This document shows, one piece after another, positions 8,382 to 17,648 of a stretch of 64,000 bases of DNA. Every line of letters starts with the position of its first letter. The first letter of the stretch is position 1. Source of the DNA: Pseudomonas sp. HR96 (lineage in GTDB: Bacteria; Pseudomonadota; Gammaproteobacteria; Pseudomonadales; Pseudomonadaceae); the NCBI RefSeq assembly GCF_034059295.1, contig NZ_CP139141.1, forward strand, positions 3,455,001-3,519,000, given 5' to 3'. A program made the translations under genes and the position numbers. Under the pieces are notes generated by a model that was given only the letters and a program-made list of their open reading frames with translations, was not told the DNA's origin and ran no database searches.

Positions 8382-9392
8382 ATGCCCAGCGATTACCAGA
8401 TTGCCGCTCTCGGTGACCTGCCCCTGCAATCAGGGCGGATCCTGACGGATGCCAGGCTCGCCTACCAGACCTTCGGCCAACTCAATGTGGCCGGCGACAA
8501 CGTGGTACTGCTGCCCAGCTACTACACCGGCAACCACCGTTCCTACAGCGGCTGGATCGGTGCTGGTCGCCCGCTGGACCCGGCGCGCTGGTTCATCGTC
8601 ACGGTCAACCTGTTCGGCAATGGCTACTCCACTTCGCCAAGCAACTCGGCTACCCAAGGTGGCGCCGACTTCCCCCGGGTCAGTCTGGAGGACAACATCC
8701 AGGCCCAGCGGCGTCTGCTCTGGGAGGTGCTGGGGGTGCGCTCGCTGGCGCTGGTCGGCGGCTGGTCGATGGGCGCCATGCAGGCGTTCAACTGGGCGAT
8801 TCGCTATGCCGACGATGTGCGGGCGTTGCTGGCGGTGTGCGGCACCGCGCGTTGCTGGCCGCTCAACCAGGTGTTTCTCGAGGGCGTGCGTGCCGCGCTG
8901 CAGGCCGATCAGAACTACAGCGCCGGGCGCTACCGCAGCCCGCCCGAAGCAGGACTGCGCGCATTCGGCCGCGCCTACGCCGGCTGGGCCTACTCAGCGC
9001 AGTTCTTTCGCGAACAACTGTACCGCGACCTGGGCTTCGACAGCCTCGAGCAGCTGTTGCTCGACTGGGAGCAAGACCACATGCGCCATGACGCCAACGA
9101 CCTGCTGTGCGTGCTCGACAGCTGGCATCAGGCAGACCCCAGCCAGTTGGCCCACGGCGGTGACCTTGGCGCAGCGCTCGGCGCCATTCGCGCCCGTTGT
9201 GCAGTCATGCCAGGCAGTACAGACAGCTACTTCACCGAAGCGGAAGCACGCTTGGAATGGCGCTCGCTGGGCAATGCCCAGTGCCTGCCGCTGAACTCGC
9301 CGTACGGTCATTGCGCAGGCGCACCGGGCCGCTTCGCTGTCGAGACGGCGAGCATCGACCGCGTGCTGGGCGAGCTGCTCGCCGGCATCTGA
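8382..9392 (+). CDS. Alpha/beta-fold hydrolase of the homoserine O-acetyltransferase (MetX-like) family
   Basis: A 336-residue alpha/beta hydrolase. The nucleophile elbow is GGWSMGAMQ (S129), the family's GGSxGGMQ variant. The expected acid and base appear as VMPGSTDSYF and SPYGHCAG near the C-terminus. The N-terminal LAYQTFGQLN ... YYTGNHRSY layout also follows MetX-like proteins. Real MetX enzymes have a longer lid and GGSMGGMQ, so this is more likely a paralogous hydrolase or acyltransferase than the methionine enzyme. A strong AAAGGAG precedes the start. It is divergent from the TetR gene. Confidence 0.85.
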   Translation: MPSDYQIAALGDLPLQSGRILTDARLAYQTFGQLNVAGDNVVLLPSYYTGNHRSYSGWIGAGRPLDPARWFIVTVNLFGNGYSTSPSNSATQGGADFPRVSLEDNIQAQRRLLWEVLGVRSLALVGGWSMGAMQAFNWAIRYADDVRALLAVCGTARCWPLNQVFLEGVRAALQADQNYSAGRYRSPPEAGLRAFGRAYAGWAYSAQFFREQLYRDLGFDSLEQLLLDWEQDHMRHDANDLLCVLDSWHQADPSQLAHGGDLGAALGAIRARCAVMPGSTDSYFTEAEARLEWRSLGNAQCLPLNSPYGHCAGAPGRFAVETASIDRVLGELLAGI

Positions 9393-9494
9393 TATGGTTT
9401 TTTAAGTTTCATCTGAATCTGTTATGAATCGGTCCCGGCGCGCATCCTTCACCCCATCACAGCGACAACCCTGCCGCTCAATTGGAGGTGTGAA

Positions 9495-9590
9495 ATGGAT
9501 GGCGTCATCATGCTGGTCATCATCGCCGCAACACTGGGATCATTCGGTTACGTGATGTACCTGATTCACAAGGAAAGCCGCGGACAATAG
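9495..9590 (+). CDS. 31-residue single-pass membrane peptide
   Basis: A tiny gene, too short for usual ORF lists, reading MDGVIMLVIIAATLGSFGYV then MYLIHKESRGQ. It has one hydrophobic helix (about residues 4-24) and a short basic, cytoplasmic-looking tail. Support comes from an excellent GGAGGTG Shine-Dalgarno 6 bases upstream and a complete, clean reading frame. It stands alone between the hydrolase and the chemoreceptor gene. No function can be assigned; small peptides of this shape often bind and tune larger membrane proteins. Confidence 0.6.
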   Translation: MDGVIMLVIIAATLGSFGYVMYLIHKESRGQ

Positions 9591-9654
9591 GGCTTAAGTC
9601 CATCCCCGTGTTGCCGATATCCTTGGACTATTCCAAGAACATTCAGGTGGCAAC

Positions 9655-11289
9655 ATGGGCAGTTTGCGAAGCATGTCGATCGGGCAACGGCTGTGGCTGA
9701 TTCTGATAGTGGCCATGGCCATGCTATTCAGCCTCGGCCTGGTCATGCTCAAGCAGATCCATGACGATCTGTTCCGTGGCCGTGTGGAGCGGACCATGCA
9801 CGTGGTCCAGGCCGCCAGTGGCGTGCTGGAGTATTACCACGGCCTGGAAAGTGCCGGCACCTTGACCCGCGAGGCCGCGCAGAAGCAGGCGCTGACGGTG
9901 ATCCGCGGCCTGCGCTATGACCAGACCGACTACTTCTGGATCAACGACCTGCGCCCGGTCATGATCATGCACCCTACCAACGCCAAGCTCGAAGGCCAGG
10001 ACCTGTCCGGCGTCCGCGACCCGGACGGCTTCGCCCTGTTCAGTGAAATGGCCAGACTGGCCCAGGCCAAGGGCGGCGGCACGGTGGACTACCGCTGGCC
10101 CAAGCCCGGTGCCAGCGAACCGGTAGAGAAGACGTCCTACGTGCAGTTGTTCGCGCCCTGGGGCTGGGTGCTCGGCTCGGGCGTGTACGTCGACGACATG
10201 CAGGCCGACTTCATGCAGCAGATCTGGCATGCCTCGCTGGTCGGCCTGGGCATCGTGCTGGTCATGGCGGTGCTGGTGCTGCTGATTTCGCGCAGCATTG
10301 TGCGCCCATTGCGCGCCACCGTAGCGGCCATGGCCAACATCGCCAGTGGTGAAAGCGACCTGACCCGTACCCTGGAGGTGCAGGGCAACGATGAGATCAC
10401 CCTGCTGGCAGGGCACTTCAATACCTTCACGGCCAAGCTGCACCGCGTGGTCAGCGAGCTGCAGGCCTGCGCCACGGCGCTCAACCAGTCCTCGGGCGAA
10501 CTGGGCAGCAATGCCGAACAGGCCCAGCAGCGCAGCGAACAGCAGGCACAGCAAATGGAGCTGGTGGCCACGGCGGTCAACCAGGTGACCCACGGGGTGC
10601 AGGACGTGGCACGCAACGCCGAGCATGCCGCCAGCGAGATGCGCGACGCCCAGGCCCAGGCCGAACAGGGCCAGCGCAACATCGACAGTTCTCTGAAGCA
10701 GATCGACTCGCTGTCGGCGACCATCGACGATGCGGTGCAGGTGATCCGCACCCTGGCCGGCGAAAGCACGCAGATCGGCACGGTGCTGGAGGTGATCAGC
10801 TCGATTGCCGAACAGACCAACCTGCTGGCGCTCAACGCCGCCATCGAGGCCGCGCGCGCCGGCGAGCAGGGTCGCGGCTTCGCCGTGGTGGCCGACGAGG
10901 TGCGCCTGCTGGCCCAGCGCACGCAGAAGTCCACCGCCGAAATCCACGCCATGGTCCAGCGCCTGCAGACGCACTCCGATTCAGCGGTCAAGGTCATCGG
11001 CGAAAGCAGCCGTGCCTCGCGCCTGACCATCGAACAGGCCAACCAGGCCGGGCAGAGCCTGACCTCGATCAGTCAGGCGCTGATCAATCTCAGCGGGCTC
11101 AACGCTTCGATCGCCAGCGCGACCTTGCAACAATCCCATGTGGTCGAGGACATCAACCAGAACGTCACCGTCGCTGCCGGCCTCTCCCACCACACCGCCC
11201 AGGCCGCCGAGCAGTCCAGCGCGGCGAGCCTGGGGCTGAAGCAGTTGAGTGGCGAGTTGAGTGGGTTGCTGCGCCAGTTCAGGTTGTAA
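9655..11289 (+). CDS. Methyl-accepting chemotaxis protein with single-Cache sensor
   Basis: A 544-residue chemoreceptor. A membrane helix at about residues 12-30 leads to a periplasmic sCache-type sensor ([56 protein letters not shown]). A second helix ([21 protein letters not shown]), a HAMP domain and the coiled-coil signalling domain follow. The hairpin tip [19 protein letters not shown] plus [18 protein letters not shown] binds CheA and CheW. The ligand is unknown; sCache_2 receptors of this group often respond to small carboxylates. It is a single-gene unit. Confidence 0.95.
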   Translation: MGSLRSMSIGQRLWLILIVAMAMLFSLGLVMLKQIHDDLFRGRVERTMHVVQAASGVLEYYHGLESAGTLTREAAQKQALTVIRGLRYDQTDYFWINDLRPVMIMHPTNAKLEGQDLSGVRDPDGFALFSEMARLAQAKGGGTVDYRWPKPGASEPVEKTSYVQLFAPWGWVLGSGVYVDDMQADFMQQIWHASLVGLGIVLVMAVLVLLISRSIVRPLRATVAAMANIASGESDLTRTLEVQGNDEITLLAGHFNTFTAKLHRVVSELQACATALNQSSGELGSNAEQAQQRSEQQAQQMELVATAVNQVTHGVQDVARNAEHAASEMRDAQAQAEQGQRNIDSSLKQIDSLSATIDDAVQVIRTLAGESTQIGTVLEVISSIAEQTNLLALNAAIEAARAGEQGRGFAVVADEVRLLAQRTQKSTAEIHAMVQRLQTHSDSAVKVIGESSRASRLTIEQANQAGQSLTSISQALINLSGLNASIASATLQQSHVVEDINQNVTVAAGLSHHTAQAAEQSSAASLGLKQLSGELSGLLRQFRL

Positions 11290-11389
11290 GCTTTGCCGGC
11301 TCAGGTCGCGCAAGGCTCAGGGCCACACCGCGAGCATGAAAGGGAAATCTTTTTACGGACTTTTCACCTTTTCACCGCTAAGATCCCCT

Positions 11390-11555
11390 CCTTCGTTGGG
11401 GAGTAACCCGCGGCCCGCCTCAGGGGCCGAGTTCGCATCAACATTCTCGGCAGCAGCCGTGGTGCGAGCACTCCATGAGTGGGTGAGACCGACGACACTT
11501 CCACGCCTCTAGTCGGGCGCGTGGCCGTGTCGTTGTCTCATTGCCCGACTGGAAG
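11390..11555 (+). ncRNA. yybP-ykoY manganese riboswitch with expression platform
   Basis: The leader of mntP shows the aptamer landmarks GGGGAGTA, CATCAACATTC and GTGAGACC in the right order. CGTTGG (11394-11399) pairs with CCGACG (11489-11494) to close stem P1. Downstream, 11492-11506 can pair with 11519-11533 (two blocks around a TT/CC mismatch), in competition with P1. AGTCGGGC (11511-11518) can pair with GCCCGACT (11543-11550), right beside the GGAAG ribosome site. These exclusive pairings outline a Mn-controlled switch: ion binding stabilises P1 and should favour expression of the exporter. The class identification is strong; the exact switching path is inference. Confidence 0.88.
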
Positions 11556-11561
11556 CTGCGC

Positions 11562-12125
11562 GTGAACCCGATCTCCCTCGTACTCCTGGCCCTGGCCATG
11601 TCCACCGATGCCTTCGCCGCCGCCATCGGCAAAGGCTCGAGCCTGCACAAACCGCGTCTGAGCGAAGCGCTGCGCACCGGGCTGATCTTCGGCGTGATCG
11701 AAGCCATTACCCCCCTCATCGGCTGGCTGATCGGCCAGGCCGCGACGCGCTGGGTGGCCAACTGGGACCACTGGATCGCCTTCACCCTGTTGCTGGTGCT
11801 GGGCCTGCACATGATCTACAACGGCCTCAAGGCCGATGAAGCCGAGGAGGAAAAGCCCTCCCGTCACTCCTTCCTGATGCTGGCGGTCACCGCCTTTGCC
11901 ACCAGCATCGATGCCCTGGCCGTGGGCGTCGGCCTGGCCTTCGTCGACGTCAACATTCTGATCGCGGCGGCCGCCATCGGCCTGGCGACCATGACCATGG
12001 TCACCCTGGGGGTAATGCTCGGACGGGTGCTGGGAACGGTGGTGGGCAAGCGCGCCGAAATCCTCGGCGGCGTGGTGCTGATGCTGGTGGGTGCGACGAT
12101 TCTTTACGAGCATTTGTCGGCGTGA
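11562..12125 (+). CDS. mntP: Manganese efflux pump MntP
   Basis: A 187-residue inner-membrane Mn(II) exporter of the MntP (DUF204) family. The two internal repeats are visible as [17 protein letters not shown] and [20 protein letters not shown], each with the conserved aspartate that binds metal. About six membrane helices are predicted. The start is taken as GTG at 11562, which gives the usual family length and follows GGAAG. The yybP-ykoY riboswitch in the leader supports both the identity and regulation by manganese. Confidence 0.95.
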   Translation: MNPISLVLLALAMSTDAFAAAIGKGSSLHKPRLSEALRTGLIFGVIEAITPLIGWLIGQAATRWVANWDHWIAFTLLLVLGLHMIYNGLKADEAEEEKPSRHSFLMLAVTAFATSIDALAVGVGLAFVDVNILIAAAAIGLATMTMVTLGVMLGRVLGTVVGKRAEILGGVVLMLVGATILYEHLSA

Positions 12126-12173
12126 ATCAACGCCCGCCCGGCGCATTGCGCAACCGGGCTGGCGCGTTCGCCA

Positions 12174-13544
12174 TCACACGTCGAGCAGACGCTCGGCCGC
12201 GACCGGCTTGAGGCGCGGGGTCAGCAGGTGGATGACCAGGATCGCCACCAGGTAGGCGCTGCCGGCGACGATGAAGATCGGCTGGTAGGACTTGAACACC
12301 TGGAGGATGTAGCCGTTGTAGGTGGTCATCAGCATGCCGCCGATGGCCCCTGCGGTACCGCCGATGCCGATGACCGAGGCCACCGCCTGTTTCGGGAAGA
12401 GGTCCGAGGGCAAGGTCATCAGGTTGGCCGACCAGGCCTGGTGCGCAGCGGCCGCCAGGCCGATGATGCCCACCACCAGCCATAGGCTGGAGACGAACTG
12501 CGCGGTGACGATCGGGGTCACCGCCAGGGCGCACAGCAGCATGGTGGTCTTGCGCGACAGGTTGGCGCTGCGGCCGCGCTTCATCTGTTTGGACGACCCC
12601 CAGCCACCCAGCACCGAGCCGACGTCAGCCAGCACGTACACGGCGATCAACGGTGGACCGAACGACTTCAGGTCCAGGCCGTAGGTCTTGCCGAGGAAGT
12701 CCGGCAGCCAGAACAGGTACAGCCACCAGATCGGGTCGGTGAGAAACTTGCCGGCGGCATAGGCCCAGGTTTCACGGAAGGTCAGCAGCTTGAACCAGGA
12801 GAACTTGGCCGGCGTGGCGTCCACGGGCAACGAGGGATCGGTATCGGAGCGGATGTAGTCCAGCTCGGCGGCGCTGACCTTGGGGTGGTCCTGCGGGCTG
12901 CGGTACACCAGCAGCCAGGCCACCAGCCACAGGGCGGTGACGATGCCGATGGAAATGAACGCCGCGCGCCAGCCCCAGGCCAGGGTGATGGCCGGCACCA
13001 GCAGGGGCGTGACGATGGGACCGAACGCGGTGCCGGCGTTGAAGATGCCGGTGGCCTGCGCCCGCTCCTTCTGCGGGAACCACTCGGACACAGCCTTGAG
13101 GCTGGCCGGAAAGCTGCCCGACTCACCGAAGCCCAAGGCAAAGCGCGCCATCGCGAACTGCGTGACACCGTTGACCAAACCATGGCAAATGCTGGCGATG
13201 GTCCACAGGGTGAAGGCCAGCGCGTAGCCGATGCGCACGCCGACCTTGTCGATGATGCGGCCAAAGGTGAGGAAGCCGATGGCATAGGCACACTGGAACC
13301 AGAACACCACGCTGGCGTAGTCGGTTTCCGTCCACTTGAGCTCGGCGGTCAAGGTGGGCTTGAGGATCCCGATCATCTGCCGGTCGATGTAGTTGATACC
13401 GATGGCGACGAACAGCAAGGCACAGATGGTCCAACGGTAGCGGCTGGTGAGGGTGCGAGGCGTTGCAACGGGTGTGGCGATGCTTGCAGTGGCGGCGCGA
13501 GGCGCTGCCTGGCCGTTAGGCGCAGGTCCGATGTCGACTGTCAT
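12174..13544 (-). CDS. MFS transporter, anion:cation symporter family (hexuronate/glucarate-like)
   Basis: A 456-residue carrier with 12 predicted membrane helices. YIDRQMIGILKPTLTAEL after helix 1, RIIDKVGVRIGYAL in the loop 2-3 signature and GFGESGSFPASLKAVSEWFP are characteristic of the ExuT/GarP/GudP group, which imports sugar acids with protons. An extended, Ala/Pro/Thr-rich N-terminal tail of about 30 residues precedes helix 1. No sugar-acid catabolic genes are adjacent, so the substrate remains open. Confidence 0.9.
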   Translation of the reverse strand: MTVDIGPAPNGQAAPRAATASIATPVATPRTLTSRYRWTICALLFVAIGINYIDRQMIGILKPTLTAELKWTETDYASVVFWFQCAYAIGFLTFGRIIDKVGVRIGYALAFTLWTIASICHGLVNGVTQFAMARFALGFGESGSFPASLKAVSEWFPQKERAQATGIFNAGTAFGPIVTPLLVPAITLAWGWRAAFISIGIVTALWLVAWLLVYRSPQDHPKVSAAELDYIRSDTDPSLPVDATPAKFSWFKLLTFRETWAYAAGKFLTDPIWWLYLFWLPDFLGKTYGLDLKSFGPPLIAVYVLADVGSVLGGWGSSKQMKRGRSANLSRKTTMLLCALAVTPIVTAQFVSSLWLVVGIIGLAAAAHQAWSANLMTLPSDLFPKQAVASVIGIGGTAGAIGGMLMTTYNGYILQVFKSYQPIFIVAGSAYLVAILVIHLLTPRLKPVAAERLLDV

Positions 13545-13689
13545 GCTGCGGCTTCCTTTGTTGTTTTTATTATCCAGCGATTCCCGGGATCTGCCGGGTC
13601 CAACCCACCGACAGCAGGGCGGTGGATTTGTCAGTCATCGTATGAGGCGTTTCTGAGTGTGTCAATTCGACCAAAGGCGCCAATGGTCG

Positions 13690-14325
13690 TTATTTTGTCC
13701 TGGGCTTGTAGAAGATGAACTTGTCGGTTTCAGCGGTCTTCAGGTAGTCCTTGCCCCAGCCGTCCAGCGCGACATGCCGGTCATGAAAGAACAGCGCGCC
13801 GCCGGTCCGATCCTTGAGCTGCTGGTTGAGGGCTTTACGCGCGACTTCCTTGGCGACGGTGTAGCGATCCTCTTCCTGGACCTGGTCCGCGCGGCCATCA
13901 CACCACCAGGAAAACTGGCAGTTCTTTTTCTCCGAGCCCTGCTTGACCACCCCGCACACGGTGTCGGCGAAACCGTCGTGGCCCAGGCGATTGATCACCA
14001 CGTCGGCCACCGCCTCCATGTCCGCCGGGCCGCCGCCCTTGGCCTCCCAGTAGATGGTGCGCGACAGGCAGGTGATGGCGTCGCTGACCGACTCCTTGCC
14101 CGCCGGGTCCACCGCCTGCACCTCGGCCGGCGTGATCGCCTCGGACTTGGGCGCCGGCTTGACCTCCTCCTTGGCAGCCACCTTCTGTTCGAGCACCTGG
14201 GCTTTGTCGACTGCTTTTGCAGCGGCGGCGGGATTGCCAGCAGCGCCTGAGTCTTCGCCGGCGACTGCCACGGCGCTGCTGGAAAGAACTGCAAACACAC
14301 ACAACACGATTGCTGATGCCCGCAT
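13690..14325 (-). CDS. SleB-type cell wall hydrolase
   Basis: A 211-residue exported protein: signal peptide MRASAIVLCVFAVLSSSAVAVAG, an Ala/Lys-rich linker to about residue 80, then a Hydrolase_2 (SleB) domain. The domain reads CLSRTIYWEAKGGGPADMEA, VADVVINRLGHDGFADTVCGVV and CQFSWWCDGR, with the usual catalytic-glutamate region in YWEAKG. Members act as muramidase-like peptidoglycan hydrolases. The start at 14325 follows AGGTGA; a longer in-frame reading to 14439 would bury the signal peptide and is rejected. In non-sporulating Pseudomonas it presumably serves cell wall remodelling. Confidence 0.85.
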   Translation of the reverse strand: MRASAIVLCVFAVLSSSAVAVAGEDSGAAGNPAAAAKAVDKAQVLEQKVAAKEEVKPAPKSEAITPAEVQAVDPAGKESVSDAITCLSRTIYWEAKGGGPADMEAVADVVINRLGHDGFADTVCGVVKQGSEKKNCQFSWWCDGRADQVQEEDRYTVAKEVARKALNQQLKDRTGGALFFHDRHVALDGWGKDYLKTAETDKFIFYKPRTK

Positions 14326-14645
14326 GGTTTCACCTGTTATTGGAAGCCCGCCGAAAGCGGATTGATGAATCGACCATGGCCAAATGGAATCATTCGCCGC
14401 AGCGCCGAGGATATTTTCGGTCGTCCCGGAAAACCCCATGCTTTCAGCAACTTGTTCACTTTTACTGTGGAGGGGGCTGTGGATAACCTGAGCACAAGCC
14501 CGCCGCGCCTAGCGTCTGCGGCGGGCGGATGACCCTGGTCAAATAGTGTTCGATTATTAGCACATGGAGGCTAGCGGCCAGCAGTGATCACGGATAAAAC
14601 CGTACAATGGCGTTTTTGCCCTGTTCTCCCCTCAAGGACTGTTCC
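14326..14645. other. Intergenic region between divergent hydrolase and antiporter genes
   Basis: This 320-base gap has no convincing gene. It holds a perfect 8-bp GC hairpin, CCCGCCGC (14499-14506) with GCGGCGGG (14518-14525), without a T-run. It must also contain the divergent promoters of the two neighbouring genes, which I could not place with confidence. Confidence 0.4.
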
Positions 14646-16469
14646 ATGCCTGAACAAGGAAATCTGCTGCAAGCCGCCGTGGTGTTTCTGTTTGCTGCGG
14701 TATTGACCGTGCCCCTGGCCAAACGCCTGCAACTGGGCTCGGTGCTCGGCTACCTTTTTGCCGGCGTGCTGATCGGCCCCCAGGTGCTCGGCCTGATCGG
14801 CAATCCGCAAAGCGTCGCGCATATTTCCGAGCTGGGGGTGGTGTTGCTGCTGTTCATCATCGGCCTGGAACTGTCGCCCAAGCGCCTCTGGGTGATGCGC
14901 AAGTCAGTGTTTGGCGTGGGCCTGGCGCAGGTGCTGCTGACCGGCCTGGTGATCGGTGCGATCGCCCTGCTCGGCTTCGGCCAGCCGCTGCCCAGCGCAG
15001 TGGTGCTGGGCCTGGGCCTGGCGCTGTCGTCCACCGCCTTCGGCCTGCAGAGCCTGGCCGAGCGCAAGCAGTTGAACGCCCCGCACGGGCGCCTGGCGTT
15101 CGCCATCCTGTTGTTCCAGGACATCGCCGCCATCCCGCTGATTGCCCTGGTGCCACTGCTGGCCGGGGGCACCGCCGCCGGCTCGGGGGATGCGCTCGAC
15201 CATGGCCTCAAGGTTCTGGGCAGCATTGCCGTGGTGGTGGTCGGCGGCCGCTACCTGCTGCGCCCAGTGTTTCGCATCGTCGCGCGCAGCGGCCTGCCGG
15301 AGGTTTCCACGGCCACCGCCCTGCTGGTGGTGATCGGCACGGCCTGGCTGATGGACCTGGCGGGCGTGTCCATGGCCCTGGGCGCCTTCCTCGCCGGCCT
15401 GCTGCTGGCCGACTCGGAATACCGGCACGAACTGGAATCGCAGATCGAGCCATTCAAGGGCCTGCTGCTGGGCTTGTTCTTCATCAGCGTGGGCATGGGC
15501 GCCAACCTTTCGCTGCTGTTCGAATCACCGGCTGCGGTGCTCGGCCTGATGCTGCTGCTGGTGGCGATCAAGCTGCCCTTGCTGATGATCATCGGCAGAC
15601 TGGCCGGGGGCCTCGACCGGTTGAGCGCAATACGCCTGGGCGTGGTGCTGGCAGCCGGCGGCGAGTTCGCCTTCGTGGTGTTCAAGATCGGTCGCGACCA
15701 GGGCCTGTTCGACGCGCGCCTGTACGACACCCTGCTGCTGACCATCACCCTGTCCATGGCCGTCACGCCGCTGCTGTTGCTGGCCTGCGCGCGCTGGGTA
15801 CGTTCACGGCCCAAGCCCGTGCAGCAAGTGCCCGAGCACCTGCGCGCCATCGAGAGCGACGGGCCGCGGGTGGTAATCGCCGGCATGGGCCGCATGGGCC
15901 AGATCGTCGCGCGGATCCTGCGCGCCCAGGGCATTCCTTTCGTCGCCCTGGACACCTCGGTGGAGTCCATCGAACTGACTCGCAGCTTCGGTGACCTGCC
16001 GGTGTTCTACGGCGACCCGCTGCGCCCCGAAATCCTCAGCGCGGCCAAGGTCGGCGAGGCGGAGTATTTCGTCATCGCCACCGACGACCCGGACACCAAC
16101 ATCAAGACCGCCGAGCTGGTCAGCCGTCTCTACCCGCATTTGAAGATCATCGCCCGGGCGCGCAACCGCCAGCACGTCCATCGGCTGGTGGACGTCGGCG
16201 CGCAGGCGGTGCGCGAGACCTATTATTCGAGCCTGGAAATGAGCCGGCGCACCCTGGTGGGCCTGGGCCTCTCCAATGCCCAGGCCGAGGCGCGCGTGCG
16301 CCGTTTCAAGACCCACGACGAACAGGTGCTGGCGGCCCAGCATCTGGTCTACGACGACGAGGCCAAGGTGCTGCAGACCGCCCAGGAAGCGCGAGCCGAA
16401 CTGGCCCGCCTGTTCGAGTCCGACAGCAAGGAAGAGCAGAAGGCGGCCAAAGGCAAGTCGGTCGGCTGA
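14646..16469 (+). CDS. Monovalent cation:proton antiporter-2 (CPA2), KefB/KefC-like
   Basis: A 607-residue antiporter. About 12 membrane helices (residues 1-385) form the Na/H exchanger domain, with the family motifs FIIGLELSPKRLWVMR, LALSSTAFGLQ and FQDIAAIPL. A cytosolic RCK/TrkA-N domain follows, with the nucleotide fold VVIAGMGRMGQIVARIL and D-containing YFVIATDDPDTNIKTAELVSR. Such proteins exchange K+ for H+; KefB and KefC are gated by glutathione adducts. The start at 14646 follows AAGGA. No KefF/KefG ancillary subunit is nearby. Confidence 0.92.
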   Translation: MPEQGNLLQAAVVFLFAAVLTVPLAKRLQLGSVLGYLFAGVLIGPQVLGLIGNPQSVAHISELGVVLLLFIIGLELSPKRLWVMRKSVFGVGLAQVLLTGLVIGAIALLGFGQPLPSAVVLGLGLALSSTAFGLQSLAERKQLNAPHGRLAFAILLFQDIAAIPLIALVPLLAGGTAAGSGDALDHGLKVLGSIAVVVVGGRYLLRPVFRIVARSGLPEVSTATALLVVIGTAWLMDLAGVSMALGAFLAGLLLADSEYRHELESQIEPFKGLLLGLFFISVGMGANLSLLFESPAAVLGLMLLLVAIKLPLLMIIGRLAGGLDRLSAIRLGVVLAAGGEFAFVVFKIGRDQGLFDARLYDTLLLTITLSMAVTPLLLLACARWVRSRPKPVQQVPEHLRAIESDGPRVVIAGMGRMGQIVARILRAQGIPFVALDTSVESIELTRSFGDLPVFYGDPLRPEILSAAKVGEAEYFVIATDDPDTNIKTAELVSRLYPHLKIIARARNRQHVHRLVDVGAQAVRETYYSSLEMSRRTLVGLGLSNAQAEARVRRFKTHDEQVLAAQHLVYDDEAKVLQTAQEARAELARLFESDSKEEQKAAKGKSVG

Positions 16470-16494
16470 TCCTTGGGATTGCGAGCTAATCGGC

Positions 16495-17340
16495 ACACCG
16501 AGGTGATGCCCTCGCCAGCTGCGCCGGCTCCTACACCGACCCCGGAATGCCCCACAGTTGGCGTAGGAGCCGGCGAAGCTGGCGAGCGAACCAACACCCA
16601 ACCCCAGGCTTGATTGGCCATGAGCCGCAATACCAGCAGACGATCCACCCGCTAACCGAGGTGATGCCCTCGCCAGCTGCGCCGGCTCCTACACCGACCC
16701 CGAACACCCCACAGCTGGCGTAGGAGCCGGCGCAGCTGGCGAGCGAAGCAACACCCAACCCCAGGTTTGATTGGCCATGGGCCGCGATACCAGCAGACGA
16801 TCCACCCGCTAACCGAGGTGATCCCGTCGCCAGCTGCGCCGGCTCCTACAACGACCCCGAACGCCCCACCGGTGGCGTAGGAGCCGGCGAAGCTGGCGAG
16901 CGAAGCTACACCGAACCCCAGGTTTGATTGGCCATGAGCCGCGATACCAGCAGATGATCCACCCGCTAACCGAGGTGATGCCCTCGCCAGCTGCGCCGGC
17001 TCCTACACCGACCCCGAACACCCCACCGGTGGCGTAGGAGCCGGCGCAGCTGGCGAGCGAAGCAACACCGAACCCCAGGTTTGATTGGCCATGAGCCGCA
17101 ATACCAGCAGATGATCCAGCCGCTAACCGAGGTGATCCCGTCGCCAGCTGCGCCGGCTCCTACACCGACCCCGAACACCCCACCGGTGGCGTAGGAGCCG
17201 GCGCAGCTGGCGAGCGAACCAATACCGAACCCCAGGCTTGATTGCCCATGGACCGCGATACCAGCAGATGATCCACCCGGACACCGAGGTGCTGCCCTCG
17301 CCAGCTGCGCCGGCTCCTACGCCAGCTCGGAACGCCCCAC
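16495..17340. repeat. Tandem REPIN array 1 (about 157-bp units)
   Basis: Five complete copies and one half copy of a palindromic element follow the antiporter gene. Each has a REP (TCGCCAGCTGCGCCGGCTCC) and its inverted partner (GTAGGAGCCGGCGCAGCTGG) around a short variable centre, so each is a REPIN. Copies repeat every 157-158 bases because the roughly 70-base spacer (CCCCAGGTTTGATTGGCCAT through GATGATCCACCCGC) is also conserved. The last copy, near 17285-17340, has only the first REP. The same unit recurs at 41931-43141. The open frames through it (about 70 residues with WYRGSWPIKPG) are by-products of the repetition. Confidence 0.93.
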
Positions 17341-17648
17341 GTGCCTATAAAAAGTCGATGTTATTCGATAAATAGCGACTCACGCGCAAGCGCTCCAATT
17401 CACCGATGAATCCTCCAAACTCGCATCCAAACGAGGTGATAACTGCCAATCGAACATCTCGACAACTAAAATAATAACACCGGTAGGAAGTTTCCTACTT
17501 GAAATAAAGACTGATATTACAGAACCTTCCTACAAACTACCAATCATCCCGCCGCAATCAAAAAATACTATTTCCCTTTTGAAACACTACATATGTAAAA
17601 AGAAACACCTTCGAAACGAAGGTATCCAATCACACAAGGAATAATTCA
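17341..17648 (+). promoter_or_regulatory. AT-rich leader and probable promoter region of the microcin-like locus
   Basis: Base composition changes sharply to AT-rich right after the REPIN array. The region holds a 7-bp inverted repeat GTAGGAAGTTTCCTAC (17483-17498), a further half-site TTCCTAC (17527-17533), and a perfect hairpin ACCTTCG-AAA-CGAAGGT (17607-17623) shortly before the ribosome site AAGGA of the precursor gene. The first pair suggests a regulator site, the second a leader hairpin. I could not fix -35/-10 boxes. Confidence 0.5.

Noticed and set aside
8382..9392. MetX homoserine O-acetyltransferase
   Set aside because: The elbow is GGWSMGAMQ rather than GGSMGGMQ and the protein is shorter than MetX; treated as a paralogous hydrolase.
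14326..14439. N-terminal extension of the SleB-type hydrolase
   Set aside because: The signal peptide begins at 14325 with a good ribosome site; the extension would bury it.
14499..14525. Intrinsic terminator from a perfect 8-bp GC hairpin
   Set aside because: It lies between divergent genes and has no T-run, so it cannot end either neighbour's transcript.
16495..17340. CRISPR-like periodic repeats, and about 70-residue proteins containing WYRGSWPIKPG
   Set aside because: The period (about 157 bases), palindromic REP pairs and conserved spacers exclude CRISPR; the frames are repetition artefacts without start signals.
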